Below, piece by piece: positions 24,264-31,646 of a DNA stretch of 64,000 bases (its first letter is position 1; every line of letters begins with the position of its first letter). This DNA comes from an uncultured Hyphomicrobiales bacterium (lineage in GTDB: Bacteria > Pseudomonadota > Alphaproteobacteria > Rhizobiales > Beijerinckiaceae), in assembly GCA_903861645.1 (NCBI GenBank), contig CAIOVE010000079.1, positions 1-64,000 on the forward strand, in the 5' to 3' direction. The notes beneath the pieces are model-generated. The model did no database searches. It saw nothing but the letters and a program-made list of their open reading frames with translations, and had not been told where the DNA came from. Position numbers and translations under genes: made by a program.

Positions 24264-26506
24264 CCCAGAAAACCGGCCCCATTCCCGGCGATCCCTATGC
24301 CTGGCCCTTCGATGGCGCCATTCATCCAGCCGATACCGCGTTGATCATCATCGACATGCAAACCGATTTCTGCGGACGCGGCGGTTATGTCGATTCCATG
24401 GGCTATGACATCGCGCTCACGCGCGCGCCCATCGAGCCCATCCGGCGCGCGCTCGACGCCTTTCGCGCCAAGGGCTACCACGTCATCCATACGCGCGAAG
24501 GCCATCGGCCCGACCTCTCGGACTTGCCGGAAAACAAGCGCTGGCGCTCGCGCCGCATCGGCGCCGGGATTGGCGACGCGGGCCCGTGCGGACGCATTCT
24601 CGTGCGCGGGGAACCGGGTTGGGAAATCATCCCGGAACTCGCGTCCTTGCCGGGCGAGCCGATCATCGACAAGCCGGGCAAGGGATCGTTCTATGCTACG
24701 GATCTCGAGCTGCTGCTGCGCGGGCGCGGTATCCGCAATCTCGTGCTCACGGGCATAACGACCGATGTCTGCGTGCACACGACCATGCGCGAGGCCAATG
24801 ATCGCGGCTTCGAGTGTTTGTTGCTGGAGGATTGCTGCGCGGCGACGGACCCGGCGAACCACGCCGCCGCGGTCGCGATGATCAAGATGCAGGGCGGCGT
24901 TTTCGGCTCGGTTTCGAATTCGGTCGCGCTGGTCGACAATTTGCCCCGAGGAGCGCGCCACATGAGTCCGCTGATGGAATCGCCCGCGCCGAGGCCCCGC
25001 GCCATGGGGCTCGAAACGCTTGGAATGACCAAGATTTTCGGTTCCTTCGTCGCGCTCGACGACGTGTCGATCAAGGTGCCGGCGGGGTCGTTCCACGCCC
25101 TGCTTGGCGAGAATGGCGCGGGCAAGTCGACGCTCGTCAAATCCATCATGGGTTATTACCACGCCGACAAGGGGTCGTTGCTGCTCGATGGGCAGGAAGC
25201 CCACGTGCGCAATCCGCGCGACGCGCGTTCGCTTGGCCTCGGCATGGTCTATCAACACTTCACCCTCGTGCCCTGCCTGACGGGCGCGGAAAACCTCGTC
25301 ATCAGCCGCGCCGACGCGCCAGCGGTGATTGACTGGGCGAAGGAAAAGCGCGGTCTGGAGGCCTTTCTCGACCGCATGCCGTTTCGCGCACCGCTGAACG
25401 CGCCGGTGTCGTCGCTCGCGGCGGGCGAAAAGCAGAAGCTGGAAATCCTCAAGCTGCTCTATCTCGATCAACGCCTGCTGATCCTCGACGAACCGACATC
25501 CGTGCTGACGCCCAGCGAGGCCGATGAAATCCTCGGGCTGTTGAAGGACATGACCGCGCGGGGCGACATATCCGTCATCATGATCACCCACAAATTCCGC
25601 GAGGTGACGGCCTACGCCGATGGCCTCACGGTGTTGCGTCGCGGGCGCAAGGCGGGCGGCGGTCTTGTCAAGGACATGACGACCGAGGAGATGGCGCGGC
25701 TGATGATCGGCGACACGCCCATCCGCGAGCGCGCCAAGCGGGCGGATCACGTGACGGGTCCGGTGACGCTCGAACTCGCGGGTCTCATGGCCGATGGCGA
25801 CGAAGGCGCGCCGGTTCTCAACGCCGTGAATCTGAAGGTCGCGGCGGGCGAGATCGTCGGCATCGCCGGGGTTTCCGGCAACGGGCAATCGCAACTCGTC
25901 GAGGTTCTTTCGGGGCAGCGCCCCCTGCGCGATGGACGCGTTTTCGTTCGCGATCAACCGTTCGAGCCGACGCGCGACGCCTATTACAAGCTGAAGATCT
26001 TCGGTCTTCCCGAGGAGCCCCTGAAGAACGCCACCGTGCCGCGCATGACGGTGGCGGAAAACCTGGCCTTCCGCAATTTCGATCGTCCGCCCAACGCGAG
26101 TTTCGGCTGGTGGCTGTCGCCGGGGCCGATGCGGGCCAAGGCGCGCGAGTTGATCACGCGCTATCGCGTCAAGACCCAGTCGCCGGAAAGCGCCATCGGC
26201 GATCTTTCGGGCGGCAATGTGCAACGCGCGGTGCTGGCGCGTGAATTGTCCGGCGAGGTCGACGTGCTCATCGTCGCGAACCCGTGTTTTGGCCTCGACT
26301 TCGCGTCGGTGGCCGATATTCGCTCGCAGATCATGGAACAGCGCAACAAGGGCGCGGCGGTGTTGCTGATTTCCGAGGATCTCGACGAGATTCTCGAACT
26401 GGCCGATCGGGTCGCGGTGATGTCGGAGGGCGCCATCGCCTATGTCTCGCCGATTGGTCAGACGGATCGCGCGACCATCGGCATGCACATGGCGGGGCAC
26501 GCATGA
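24260..26506 (+). CDS. Fusion: biuret-hydrolase-like cysteine hydrolase + dual ABC ATPase
   Basis: One 748-residue frame encodes two enzymes. Residues 1-230 are a cysteine hydrolase with D32 (IDMQTDF), K138 (IDKPGKG), C171 (TTDVCVHTT) and Q211; each is exactly four less than the residues I recall for Rhizobium biuret hydrolase BiuH (D36, K142, C175, Q215), so biuret to allophanate is the likely reaction. Residues 250-748 are a two-domain ATPase of BMP/ribose importers: Walker [10 protein letters not shown] (283-291), Walker [12 protein letters not shown], a degenerate second Walker A (GVSGNGQSQ) and second signature LSGGNVQR. Met235 has its own ribosome site, so a separate ATPase may also be made. 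In related clusters the two are, as far as I know, separate genes. Confidence 0.85.
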   Translation: MTQKTGPIPGDPYAWPFDGAIHPADTALIIIDMQTDFCGRGGYVDSMGYDIALTRAPIEPIRRALDAFRAKGYHVIHTREGHRPDLSDLPENKRWRSRRIGAGIGDAGPCGRILVRGEPGWEIIPELASLPGEPIIDKPGKGSFYATDLELLLRGRGIRNLVLTGITTDVCVHTTMREANDRGFECLLLEDCCAATDPANHAAAVAMIKMQGGVFGSVSNSVALVDNLPRGARHMSPLMESPAPRPRAMGLETLGMTKIFGSFVALDDVSIKVPAGSFHALLGENGAGKSTLVKSIMGYYHADKGSLLLDGQEAHVRNPRDARSLGLGMVYQHFTLVPCLTGAENLVISRADAPAVIDWAKEKRGLEAFLDRMPFRAPLNAPVSSLAAGEKQKLEILKLLYLDQRLLILDEPTSVLTPSEADEILGLLKDMTARGDISVIMITHKFREVTAYADGLTVLRRGRKAGGGLVKDMTTEEMARLMIGDTPIRERAKRADHVTGPVTLELAGLMADGDEGAPVLNAVNLKVAAGEIVGIAGVSGNGQSQLVEVLSGQRPLRDGRVFVRDQPFEPTRDAYYKLKIFGLPEEPLKNATVPRMTVAENLAFRNFDRPPNASFGWWLSPGPMRAKARELITRYRVKTQSPESAIGDLSGGNVQRAVLARELSGEVDVLIVANPCFGLDFASVADIRSQIMEQRNKGAAVLLISEDLDEILELADRVAVMSEGAIAYVSPIGQTDRATIGMHMAGHA
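24948..24964 (+). promoter_or_regulatory. Internal ribosome-binding site and ATG inside the fusion gene
   Basis: GAGGAG at 24948-24953 lies 8 bp before an in-frame ATG at 24962-24964 (Met235). This is exactly where an independent ATPase gene would start if the hydrolase had its own stop codon. Confidence 0.6.
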
Positions 26507-27165
26507 CGATCGCGATTCCCGCGCGACCCGGTCCCTTTCAGCTTGATCCCGAGCGGGTCGCGCTTGTGGTCATCGACATGCAGCGTGATTTCGTTGAACT
26601 CGGCGGTTTCGGCGACTCGCTTGGCAACGACGTAACGCGATTGCAGGCGATCATTCCGACGGTCGCCGCGCTCATTGGTCTATTCCGGGAAAAGGGCTGG
26701 CCCATCGTGCATACGCGCGAGAGCCATCTGCCTGATCTGTCGGATTGTCCGCCCGCCAAGCTGGCGCGCGGCGGGGCCCTGCGCATCGGCGATGTCGGCC
26801 CCATGGGTCGATTGCTCGTGCGGGGCGAGCCGGGCAACGCCATCGTCGACGCCTGCGCGCCTGTTGATGGCGAAATCGTCATCGACAAGCCGGGCAAGGG
26901 CATGTTTTACGCGACGAGCGTTGAAGCCGAATTGAAGAATCATGGCGTGTCGCAACTCGTGTTCGCGGGCGTGACCACCGAGGTCTGCGTGCAGACCTCC
27001 ATGCGCGAGGCGAACGACCGGGGCTATGAATGCCTGTTGGTGGAGGACGCCACAGAGAGCTATTTTGCCGAATTCAAGGCGGCGACGCTGGCGATGATCG
27101 CCGCGCAGGGCGCGATCGTGGGCTGGACGACGCCGTTCGAAAGGCTGCGGGAGGCCGTGGAATGA
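26503..27165 (+). CDS. Second isochorismatase-fold cysteine hydrolase (BiuH/TrtA-like)
   Basis: Protein of 220 residues paralogous to the N-terminal half of the preceding fusion. The triad is D25 (IDMQRDF), K129 (IDKPGKGMF) and C162 (TTEVCVQTS), with Q202 also kept; [15 protein letters not shown] is shared with the paralogue. It lacks that paralogue's KRWRSRR and GDAGPCGRI stretch, having AKLARGG and GDVGPMGRL, so its pocket differs. The start overlaps the fusion stop (ATGA). Known relatives hydrolyse biuret or triuret. A triuret hydrolase producing carboxybiuret would fit the AtzG/AtzE-like genes that follow, but this is inference. Confidence 0.85.
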   Translation: MTIAIPARPGPFQLDPERVALVVIDMQRDFVELGGFGDSLGNDVTRLQAIIPTVAALIGLFREKGWPIVHTRESHLPDLSDCPPAKLARGGALRIGDVGPMGRLLVRGEPGNAIVDACAPVDGEIVIDKPGKGMFYATSVEAELKNHGVSQLVFAGVTTEVCVQTSMREANDRGYECLLVEDATESYFAEFKAATLAMIAAQGAIVGWTTPFERLREAVE

Positions 27166-27350
27166 ATGAAACGGGCAATGACGTGAGCGCCGTCGTCGAC
27201 GCCATGGCGCGGTTGCTCGATCTGGAGCTGACCGACGACAGTCGGCCCGTGGTGATCGCGCATTTCGACATCGCCACGAAAATGGCCAAGGGCCTCATGG
27301 AATTCCCGCTGACCGACGAGGCGGAACCCGCGCCCGTGTTCACGCCATGA
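27162..27350 (+). CDS. AtzG/HpxX-like small subunit (DUF4089)
   Basis: Very small protein of 62 residues: an Asp/Ala-rich helix ([13 protein letters not shown]) followed by [23 protein letters not shown], the conserved DUF4089 core. In AtzG-AtzE the small partner stabilises and completes the amidase. It overlaps the preceding hydrolase by 4 bp and the following AtzE-like gene by 4 bp, so production is likely coupled. The ATG at 27162 is chosen by these overlaps and by the conserved length. Confidence 0.87.
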   Translation: MNETGNDVSAVVDAMARLLDLELTDDSRPVVIAHFDIATKMAKGLMEFPLTDEAEPAPVFTP

Positions 27351-28747
27351 CCCTGTCCTTCGAGGCATCCAGCGCGGCGTCGATCGCGCGCGCCGTGCGC
27401 GCGGGCGAAACCACCGCCGTGGACATGGTCGAGGCGTCGTTGGCGCGTATTGTCGCGCTCAACCCGCGGCTCAATGGCTTCACCGCCGTGGTCGCCGACC
27501 GCGCGCGCGGCAGGGCCGCGGCCATCGACGCCCGTCGCGCGCGCGGCGAGGCGCTGGGTCCGCTCGCGGGGGCGCCCTTCGCGGTCAAAAACCTGTTCGA
27601 CGTCGCGGGCTTGCCAACCCTCGCCGGCTCCAAAATAAACGCGTCGCAGGCGCCGGCCGCCGCCGACGCGACGCTGATCGAGCGGCTGGAAGCCGCCGAC
27701 GCCATTCTGGTCGGCGCCTTGAACATGGGCGAGTATGCCTATGATTTCACCGGCGAGAACCAGCATTACGGTCCTTCGCGCAATCCGCACGCGCCGGAAC
27801 ATATGTCCGGTGGATCGTCGGGCGGTTCCGGCACGGCGGTCGCCGCGGGCATGGTTCCGCTGTCGCTCGGCTCGGACACGAATGGCTCGATCCGCGTGCC
27901 ATCGTCGTTTTGCGGCTTGTTCGGGCTGAAGCCGACATATGGCCGGCTGTCGCGCGCCCGCACCTTTCCCTTCGTGTCGAGTTTCGATCATCTCGGGCCG
28001 ATCGCGCGTTCCGTCGAGGATCTCGCGCTGTCGTTCGACGCCGTGCAGGGCCCTGATCCGCTCGATCACGCGCAGGCGCGGCGCGCGGCGGAGCCGACGT
28101 TCGCCTCGCTGGAAGAAGGCCTGGGTGGTCTGCGCATCGCGCGCGCCGGCGGCTATTTCGCGAGTGGCGGCCAGCCCGAGGCCTACGCCGCCGTCGATGT
28201 CGTCGCCGCCGCGCTGGGCGCGAGCCGCGTGGTCGAACTGCCCGAGGCGCGCCGCGCGCGGGCCGCCGCCTATCTCATCACCATGGCCGAGGGCGCCGCG
28301 TTGCATCTTGATCGCATCCGCGCGCGTCCGGGCGATTTCGATCTCGACGTGCGCGATCGCTTGATCGCGGGCGCGATGATCCCCGCGGGCTGGGTTGTTC
28401 GCGCGCAGAAATTCCGCGCGTGGTATCGCGACGCCGTGGCGCGCGTGTTCGAGGACGTCGACATCATCCTCGCGCCCTCGACGCCTTGTCGCGCGCCGCG
28501 CATCGGTCAGAAAGACATGACGCTCGATGGCGTCGAGATGGCGGTGCGCGCCAATCTTGGCGTTTACACGCAGCCGATTTCATTCATCGGTCTGCCCGTC
28601 GTCGGCGCGCCCGTGTGGACGCCGGGCGAGGCGCTGCCCATCGGCGTGCAGATCATCGCCGCGCCCTGGCGCGAGGATCTGGCGCTGCGCGTCGCGCGCT
28701 GGCTGGAATCGCGTGGCGTCTGCGTGTCGCCAACGGCGCGCCGCTGA
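27347..28747 (+). CDS. AtzE/HpxY-family amidase
   Basis: Amidase-signature hydrolase of 466 residues with the Ser-cisSer-Lys triad: K81 (AVKNLFD), S157 (GGSSGG) and S181 (TNGSIR). The 24-residue interval between the two serines is the family norm. With its AtzG-like partner it resembles 1-carboxybiuret hydrolase, which makes 1,3-dicarboxyurea, or the HpxY amidase of oxalurate metabolism. The neighbourhood (BiuH-like enzymes, AtzH-like protein, allophanate hydrolase) favours the carboxybiuret role. Codon use matches the adjacent genes. Confidence 0.88.
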   Translation: MTLSFEASSAASIARAVRAGETTAVDMVEASLARIVALNPRLNGFTAVVADRARGRAAAIDARRARGEALGPLAGAPFAVKNLFDVAGLPTLAGSKINASQAPAAADATLIERLEAADAILVGALNMGEYAYDFTGENQHYGPSRNPHAPEHMSGGSSGGSGTAVAAGMVPLSLGSDTNGSIRVPSSFCGLFGLKPTYGRLSRARTFPFVSSFDHLGPIARSVEDLALSFDAVQGPDPLDHAQARRAAEPTFASLEEGLGGLRIARAGGYFASGGQPEAYAAVDVVAAALGASRVVELPEARRARAAAYLITMAEGAALHLDRIRARPGDFDLDVRDRLIAGAMIPAGWVVRAQKFRAWYRDAVARVFEDVDIILAPSTPCRAPRIGQKDMTLDGVEMAVRANLGVYTQPISFIGLPVVGAPVWTPGEALPIGVQIIAAPWREDLALRVARWLESRGVCVSPTARR

Positions 28748-28768
28748 ATCATTGGAAGGAAACATCAA

Positions 28769-29158
28769 GTGGATATCAATATTCCCGAGGTTCTGCGCGA
28801 GGCGGAGGATGAATTCGCCCGTTACGAAAAGGCGCTCGTGGAAAACGATGTCGAGGCGCTCGACGGTTTTTTCCATGATCACCCGATGTCCATCCGCTAT
28901 GGCGGCGGCGAAAACCTTTATGGCTATGCCGAGATAAAAGCGTTTCGCGCGGCGCGCTCGCCAGCGGGCCTCTCGCGTTCGCTGGAACGGACGGTCATCA
29001 CGACCTACGGGCGCGATCTCGCCATGGCGTCGACCATGTTTCGACGCCCTTCCGCGCCGGGCAAGATCGGACGCCAGATGCAGACATGGGTCCGCTTTCC
29101 ATACGGCTGGCGCATTGTCGCCGCCCATGTCAGCGTGATTGACGAACCGGTCGTCTAG
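28769..29158 (+). CDS. hpxZ: AtzH/HpxZ-like protein (DUF3225, SnoaL-like fold)
   Basis: Protein of 129 residues starting at GTG with AAGGA 8 bp upstream. It has the family run RYEKALVENDVEALDGFF, RYGGGENLYGYAEIKAFR and TWVRFPYGWRIVAAHVS. HpxZ members accompany oxalurate catabolism, and the related AtzH hydrolyses and decarboxylates dicarboxyurea to allophanate in cyanurate degradation, as I recall. Located 21 bp after the AtzE-like gene, it would be the step from dicarboxyurea to allophanate. Its stop shares a CTAG with the converging amidohydrolase, so both TAG codons overlap. Confidence 0.87.
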   Translation: MDINIPEVLREAEDEFARYEKALVENDVEALDGFFHDHPMSIRYGGGENLYGYAEIKAFRAARSPAGLSRSLERTVITTYGRDLAMASTMFRRPSAPGKIGRQMQTWVRFPYGWRIVAAHVSVIDEPVV

Positions 29159-30597
29159 CAGCAGCCCATCCGTTCCTTGTAGAAAGTCGCGATCCCCGGT
29201 TCGCACAGCGGCCAGGCGCCGATGAAGCCCGCTTTTTGTGGCAGGCGCGCTCGAAATTGCGCCCTGAGTTCATTCTGGATCGCGGCGTGATCGACGCCGG
29301 TCAGGCGCCCGTCGCGCGCTATCTCCCGTCCGGCGACATAAAGTTGATGAACGTGGCTCGCGTTGACGCGCGAAAACAGCAGATCGAGCGGTTCGACCGG
29401 CATGAGCGCGTCGCGGTCGAGCCTGTCGAGGTCGAGCAGCAGCAGGTCGGCGGGCTCGCCCACCGCGATGGCGCCGGTTCCCGGCGCGCCATTGGCGAAG
29501 CGGCCGTTGGCCACGATGGTCTCCATGAATGTCTCGCGCGAAATCGTTTCGTCGAAGCCCCATCCACCGTGCAGGAAGTGGGCGAGGCGCATTTCGCGCA
29601 GCGCGTCGTCGTCCTCGTCGAAGGCCGAGGCGTCGACGCCGATCGCGACGCGACAGCCGCGACGGATCGCCTCGCCGATGGGCGCTATGCCCGAGCGCAG
29701 ATGCAGGTTGGAGCTGGCGTTGGTGACAATGGTCGCGCCCGCCTCGGCGATCATGTCGAGTTCCTCGGGCCGGGCGTGCACGCAATGGGCGAGCGCCAGC
29801 CTTGGCGATAGCAGGCCAATGTCGCGCAGGTGGCGCACCACGCCGCCGGGATAATTCTGGTCCGCCCATTGTCGCTGATAGGGCGTTTCCAGCAGATGTA
29901 TGTGGACGCGGCGACCGGTGCGCGCCGAGGCCTCGGCGATGGCTTCCAGCAATTCGTCCGAGCACCATTGAACGCCGTTCGGACCGTATTGAACCGAGAA
30001 CAACGGTCCCTCGCAGGCCGCCGCCATTTCGTCGACCCGCGCGATCTGTTCGCGGGGCGATGGCATGGGGTTGCAGAAGACCTTTTCGATTTCCGCGCGG
30101 GCCTCGCCCGGCATGTCGCCCAGCGCGGCGTCGGTGGGGCCATAGACGATCGGGTTGCGGTCGCGCATGAACATGGCGAGCGTGACGCGCGCGCCGATGT
30201 CGCCGGCGGCCTTCGCCATGGCGCGGGCTTCCTCGAGCGGCGACATCGGCCCGTTCAGGCGCGTGCAATGGGCCATGATGGAGCCGCAACCGCCCCGCAC
30301 CGCGCGCCCGAAGGCCGCCGCCGCGCCGAGATAGGGGTCGATGGAGGGGATCGCGCCGAGGCGCAGGATCCAGCTTTCGAGCGGCTTGCCCGCCGCGCCG
30401 AACGACGTGGGCGATAGCGGTCGCGCGTGATCGTGGGCGTTGGCGACGGGCGGGATCGCCAGCAGACGCCTTTGCGGCGGCGCGCTGGCCGGCGTGATCG
30501 CCGCGATTTTGCCGCCATCGAGCGCGATGTCGAAACAGGCGGGCGCCTCGGGCGTTCCCGCGCCCAGCAGTTGCACCGCCGCCAGCGTCGTCGACAT
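29155..30597 (-). CDS. Amidohydrolase (AtzA/TrzN/guanine-deaminase type)
   Basis: Metal-dependent hydrolase of 480 residues. Metal ligands are H55 and H57 (AHDH), a later His in IHLLETP, HCVH, and the Asp in GVDASAFDEDDD. The start at 30597 has GGAGG 5 bp upstream; the frame could extend to a TTG at 30609 but that is less likely. The subgroup includes triazine chlorohydrolases, guanine deaminase and 8-oxoguanine or isoxanthopterin deaminases, so a ring deaminase feeding the ureide pathway is plausible. It is transcribed away from the oxygenase/allophanate-hydrolase pair, with sigma-54-like sequences on both sides. Confidence 0.82.
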   Translation of the reverse strand: MSTTLAAVQLLGAGTPEAPACFDIALDGGKIAAITPASAPPQRRLLAIPPVANAHDHARPLSPTSFGAAGKPLESWILRLGAIPSIDPYLGAAAAFGRAVRGGCGSIMAHCTRLNGPMSPLEEARAMAKAAGDIGARVTLAMFMRDRNPIVYGPTDAALGDMPGEARAEIEKVFCNPMPSPREQIARVDEMAAACEGPLFSVQYGPNGVQWCSDELLEAIAEASARTGRRVHIHLLETPYQRQWADQNYPGGVVRHLRDIGLLSPRLALAHCVHARPEELDMIAEAGATIVTNASSNLHLRSGIAPIGEAIRRGCRVAIGVDASAFDEDDDALREMRLAHFLHGGWGFDETISRETFMETIVANGRFANGAPGTGAIAVGEPADLLLLDLDRLDRDALMPVEPLDLLFSRVNASHVHQLYVAGREIARDGRLTGVDHAAIQNELRAQFRARLPQKAGFIGAWPLCEPGIATFYKERMGCC

Positions 30598-30642
30598 AAG
30601 CGCCTCCAAAGGGAGGTCCGTTCCCCCAATGGCGAATTTGGT

Positions 30643-30659
30643 ATCAAGTCCCGTGCCAC
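30643..30659 (-). promoter_or_regulatory. Sigma-54-like promoter for the amidohydrolase
   Basis: The minus strand reads GTGGCACGGGACTTGAT: the -24 TGGCACG is exact but the -12 GC is GA. The predicted start is about 30632, 35 bp before the ATG at 30597. The -12 change may weaken it. Confidence 0.45.
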
Positions 30660-30676
30660 CGTCGCGACGAGGTCAC

Positions 30677-30693
30677 CGTGCACGGGTCTTGCT
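30677..30693 (+). promoter_or_regulatory. Sigma-54-like promoter for the oxygenase/atzF unit
   Basis: CGTGCACGGGTCTTGCT keeps GCACGG and TTGCT at the right spacing, but the -24 GG is TG. The predicted start is near 30703, about 23 bp before the ATG at 30726. Confidence 0.45.
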
Positions 30694-30725
30694 TGGCTTG
30701 TTCAGGCTTTTGACGCGTGGACCCG

Positions 30726-31625
30726 ATGCCGCCGATCATTGATTTCAGTTTGCCGAATGAAAACATCGCCGACCGCAACGCGCGACTGGCGGGCGCCCTT
30801 GGCCACGCCTGCCGCGAGGTCGGGTTCTTCTATCTGCGCGCGCATGGTCTGGAGGCGATGATCGCGCCCCTGTTCGCGGCGTCGCGGTCGTTTTTCGCGC
30901 TTCCTGTCGAGGTCAAGTCAGGTCTGGCCCTGACGTCAGCCTCGGGCAACCGCGGCTATGTCGGCCTGCGCGCGGAGGCGCTCGACCCCGGCGCGCCCGA
31001 CAACAAGGAGGCTTTCAACGTCACGGCGGCGTCGGACGACGGCTTCTGGCCCGAAACGCCGGGGTTTCGGGCCCTGATGGCGGATTATTTCGCCCGCGCC
31101 AACGATCTCGGTCGCGCCATCCACGCGGCGCTCGCGATCGATCTGGGGCTCGATCCCGCCTATTTCCAATCGCGACTCGACAGGCCCATGTCGACCCTTC
31201 GCTTGTTGCATTACCCGCCCGCGCCCCCGGGCGGCCCGCTCGGCGCGGGCGAACACACGGATTACGGCAACCTGACCCTGCTGCTGACCGATGACGCGGG
31301 CGGTCTCGCCGTGCGCCGACGCGATGGCGAATGGATCGAGGCGCCGCCCATTCCCGGCGCCTTCGTCTGCAACATTGGCGACTGCCTCATGCGCTGGACC
31401 AACGACGTCTATCTGTCGACGCCGCATCGCGTGACCAGCCCCGCCGGGCGCGAGCGGTATTCGATCGCCTTCTTTCTCGATCCGAACGCCGACGCCATGG
31501 TCGAGGCGATTCCAAGCTGTGTCGGACCCGATCGGCCGGCCCGCCACGCGCCCATCCGCGCCGACGATTATCTCGCGTCGCGCTTCGCCGCCACCTATGG
31601 CTTTGGCGCCGCGCGACCCCAATGA
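30726..31625 (+). CDS. Isopenicillin N synthase-family 2-oxoglutarate/Fe(II) oxygenase
   Basis: Oxygenase of 299 residues. Iron ligands are H177 and D179 (EHTDYG) and H234 (TPHRVTS); the 2-oxoglutarate contact is R244-x-S246 (RYSIAFF). The N-terminal DIOX domain starts PIIDFSLPN. An in-frame GTG at 30717 is an alternative start; neither has a strong ribosome site, though the sigma-54-like promoter allows both. It is 21 bp before allophanate hydrolase. Enzymes of this family hydroxylate purines, pyrimidines (thymine 7-hydroxylase) or gibberellins, so oxidation of a ring or methyl group that finally yields a ureide is likely but unproven. Confidence 0.85.
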   Translation: MPPIIDFSLPNENIADRNARLAGALGHACREVGFFYLRAHGLEAMIAPLFAASRSFFALPVEVKSGLALTSASGNRGYVGLRAEALDPGAPDNKEAFNVTAASDDGFWPETPGFRALMADYFARANDLGRAIHAALAIDLGLDPAYFQSRLDRPMSTLRLLHYPPAPPGGPLGAGEHTDYGNLTLLLTDDAGGLAVRRRDGEWIEAPPIPGAFVCNIGDCLMRWTNDVYLSTPHRVTSPAGRERYSIAFFLDPNADAMVEAIPSCVGPDRPARHAPIRADDYLASRFAATYGFGAARPQ

Positions 31626-31646
31626 CCCGTCCGGGAGTGCAAACCC

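Noticed and set aside
24173-26500. Long open frame on the minus strand opposite the hydrolase-ATPase fusion
   Set aside because: No domain or ribosome site; composition is that of an antisense shadow. The same reason rejects the minus frame at 30936-33170.
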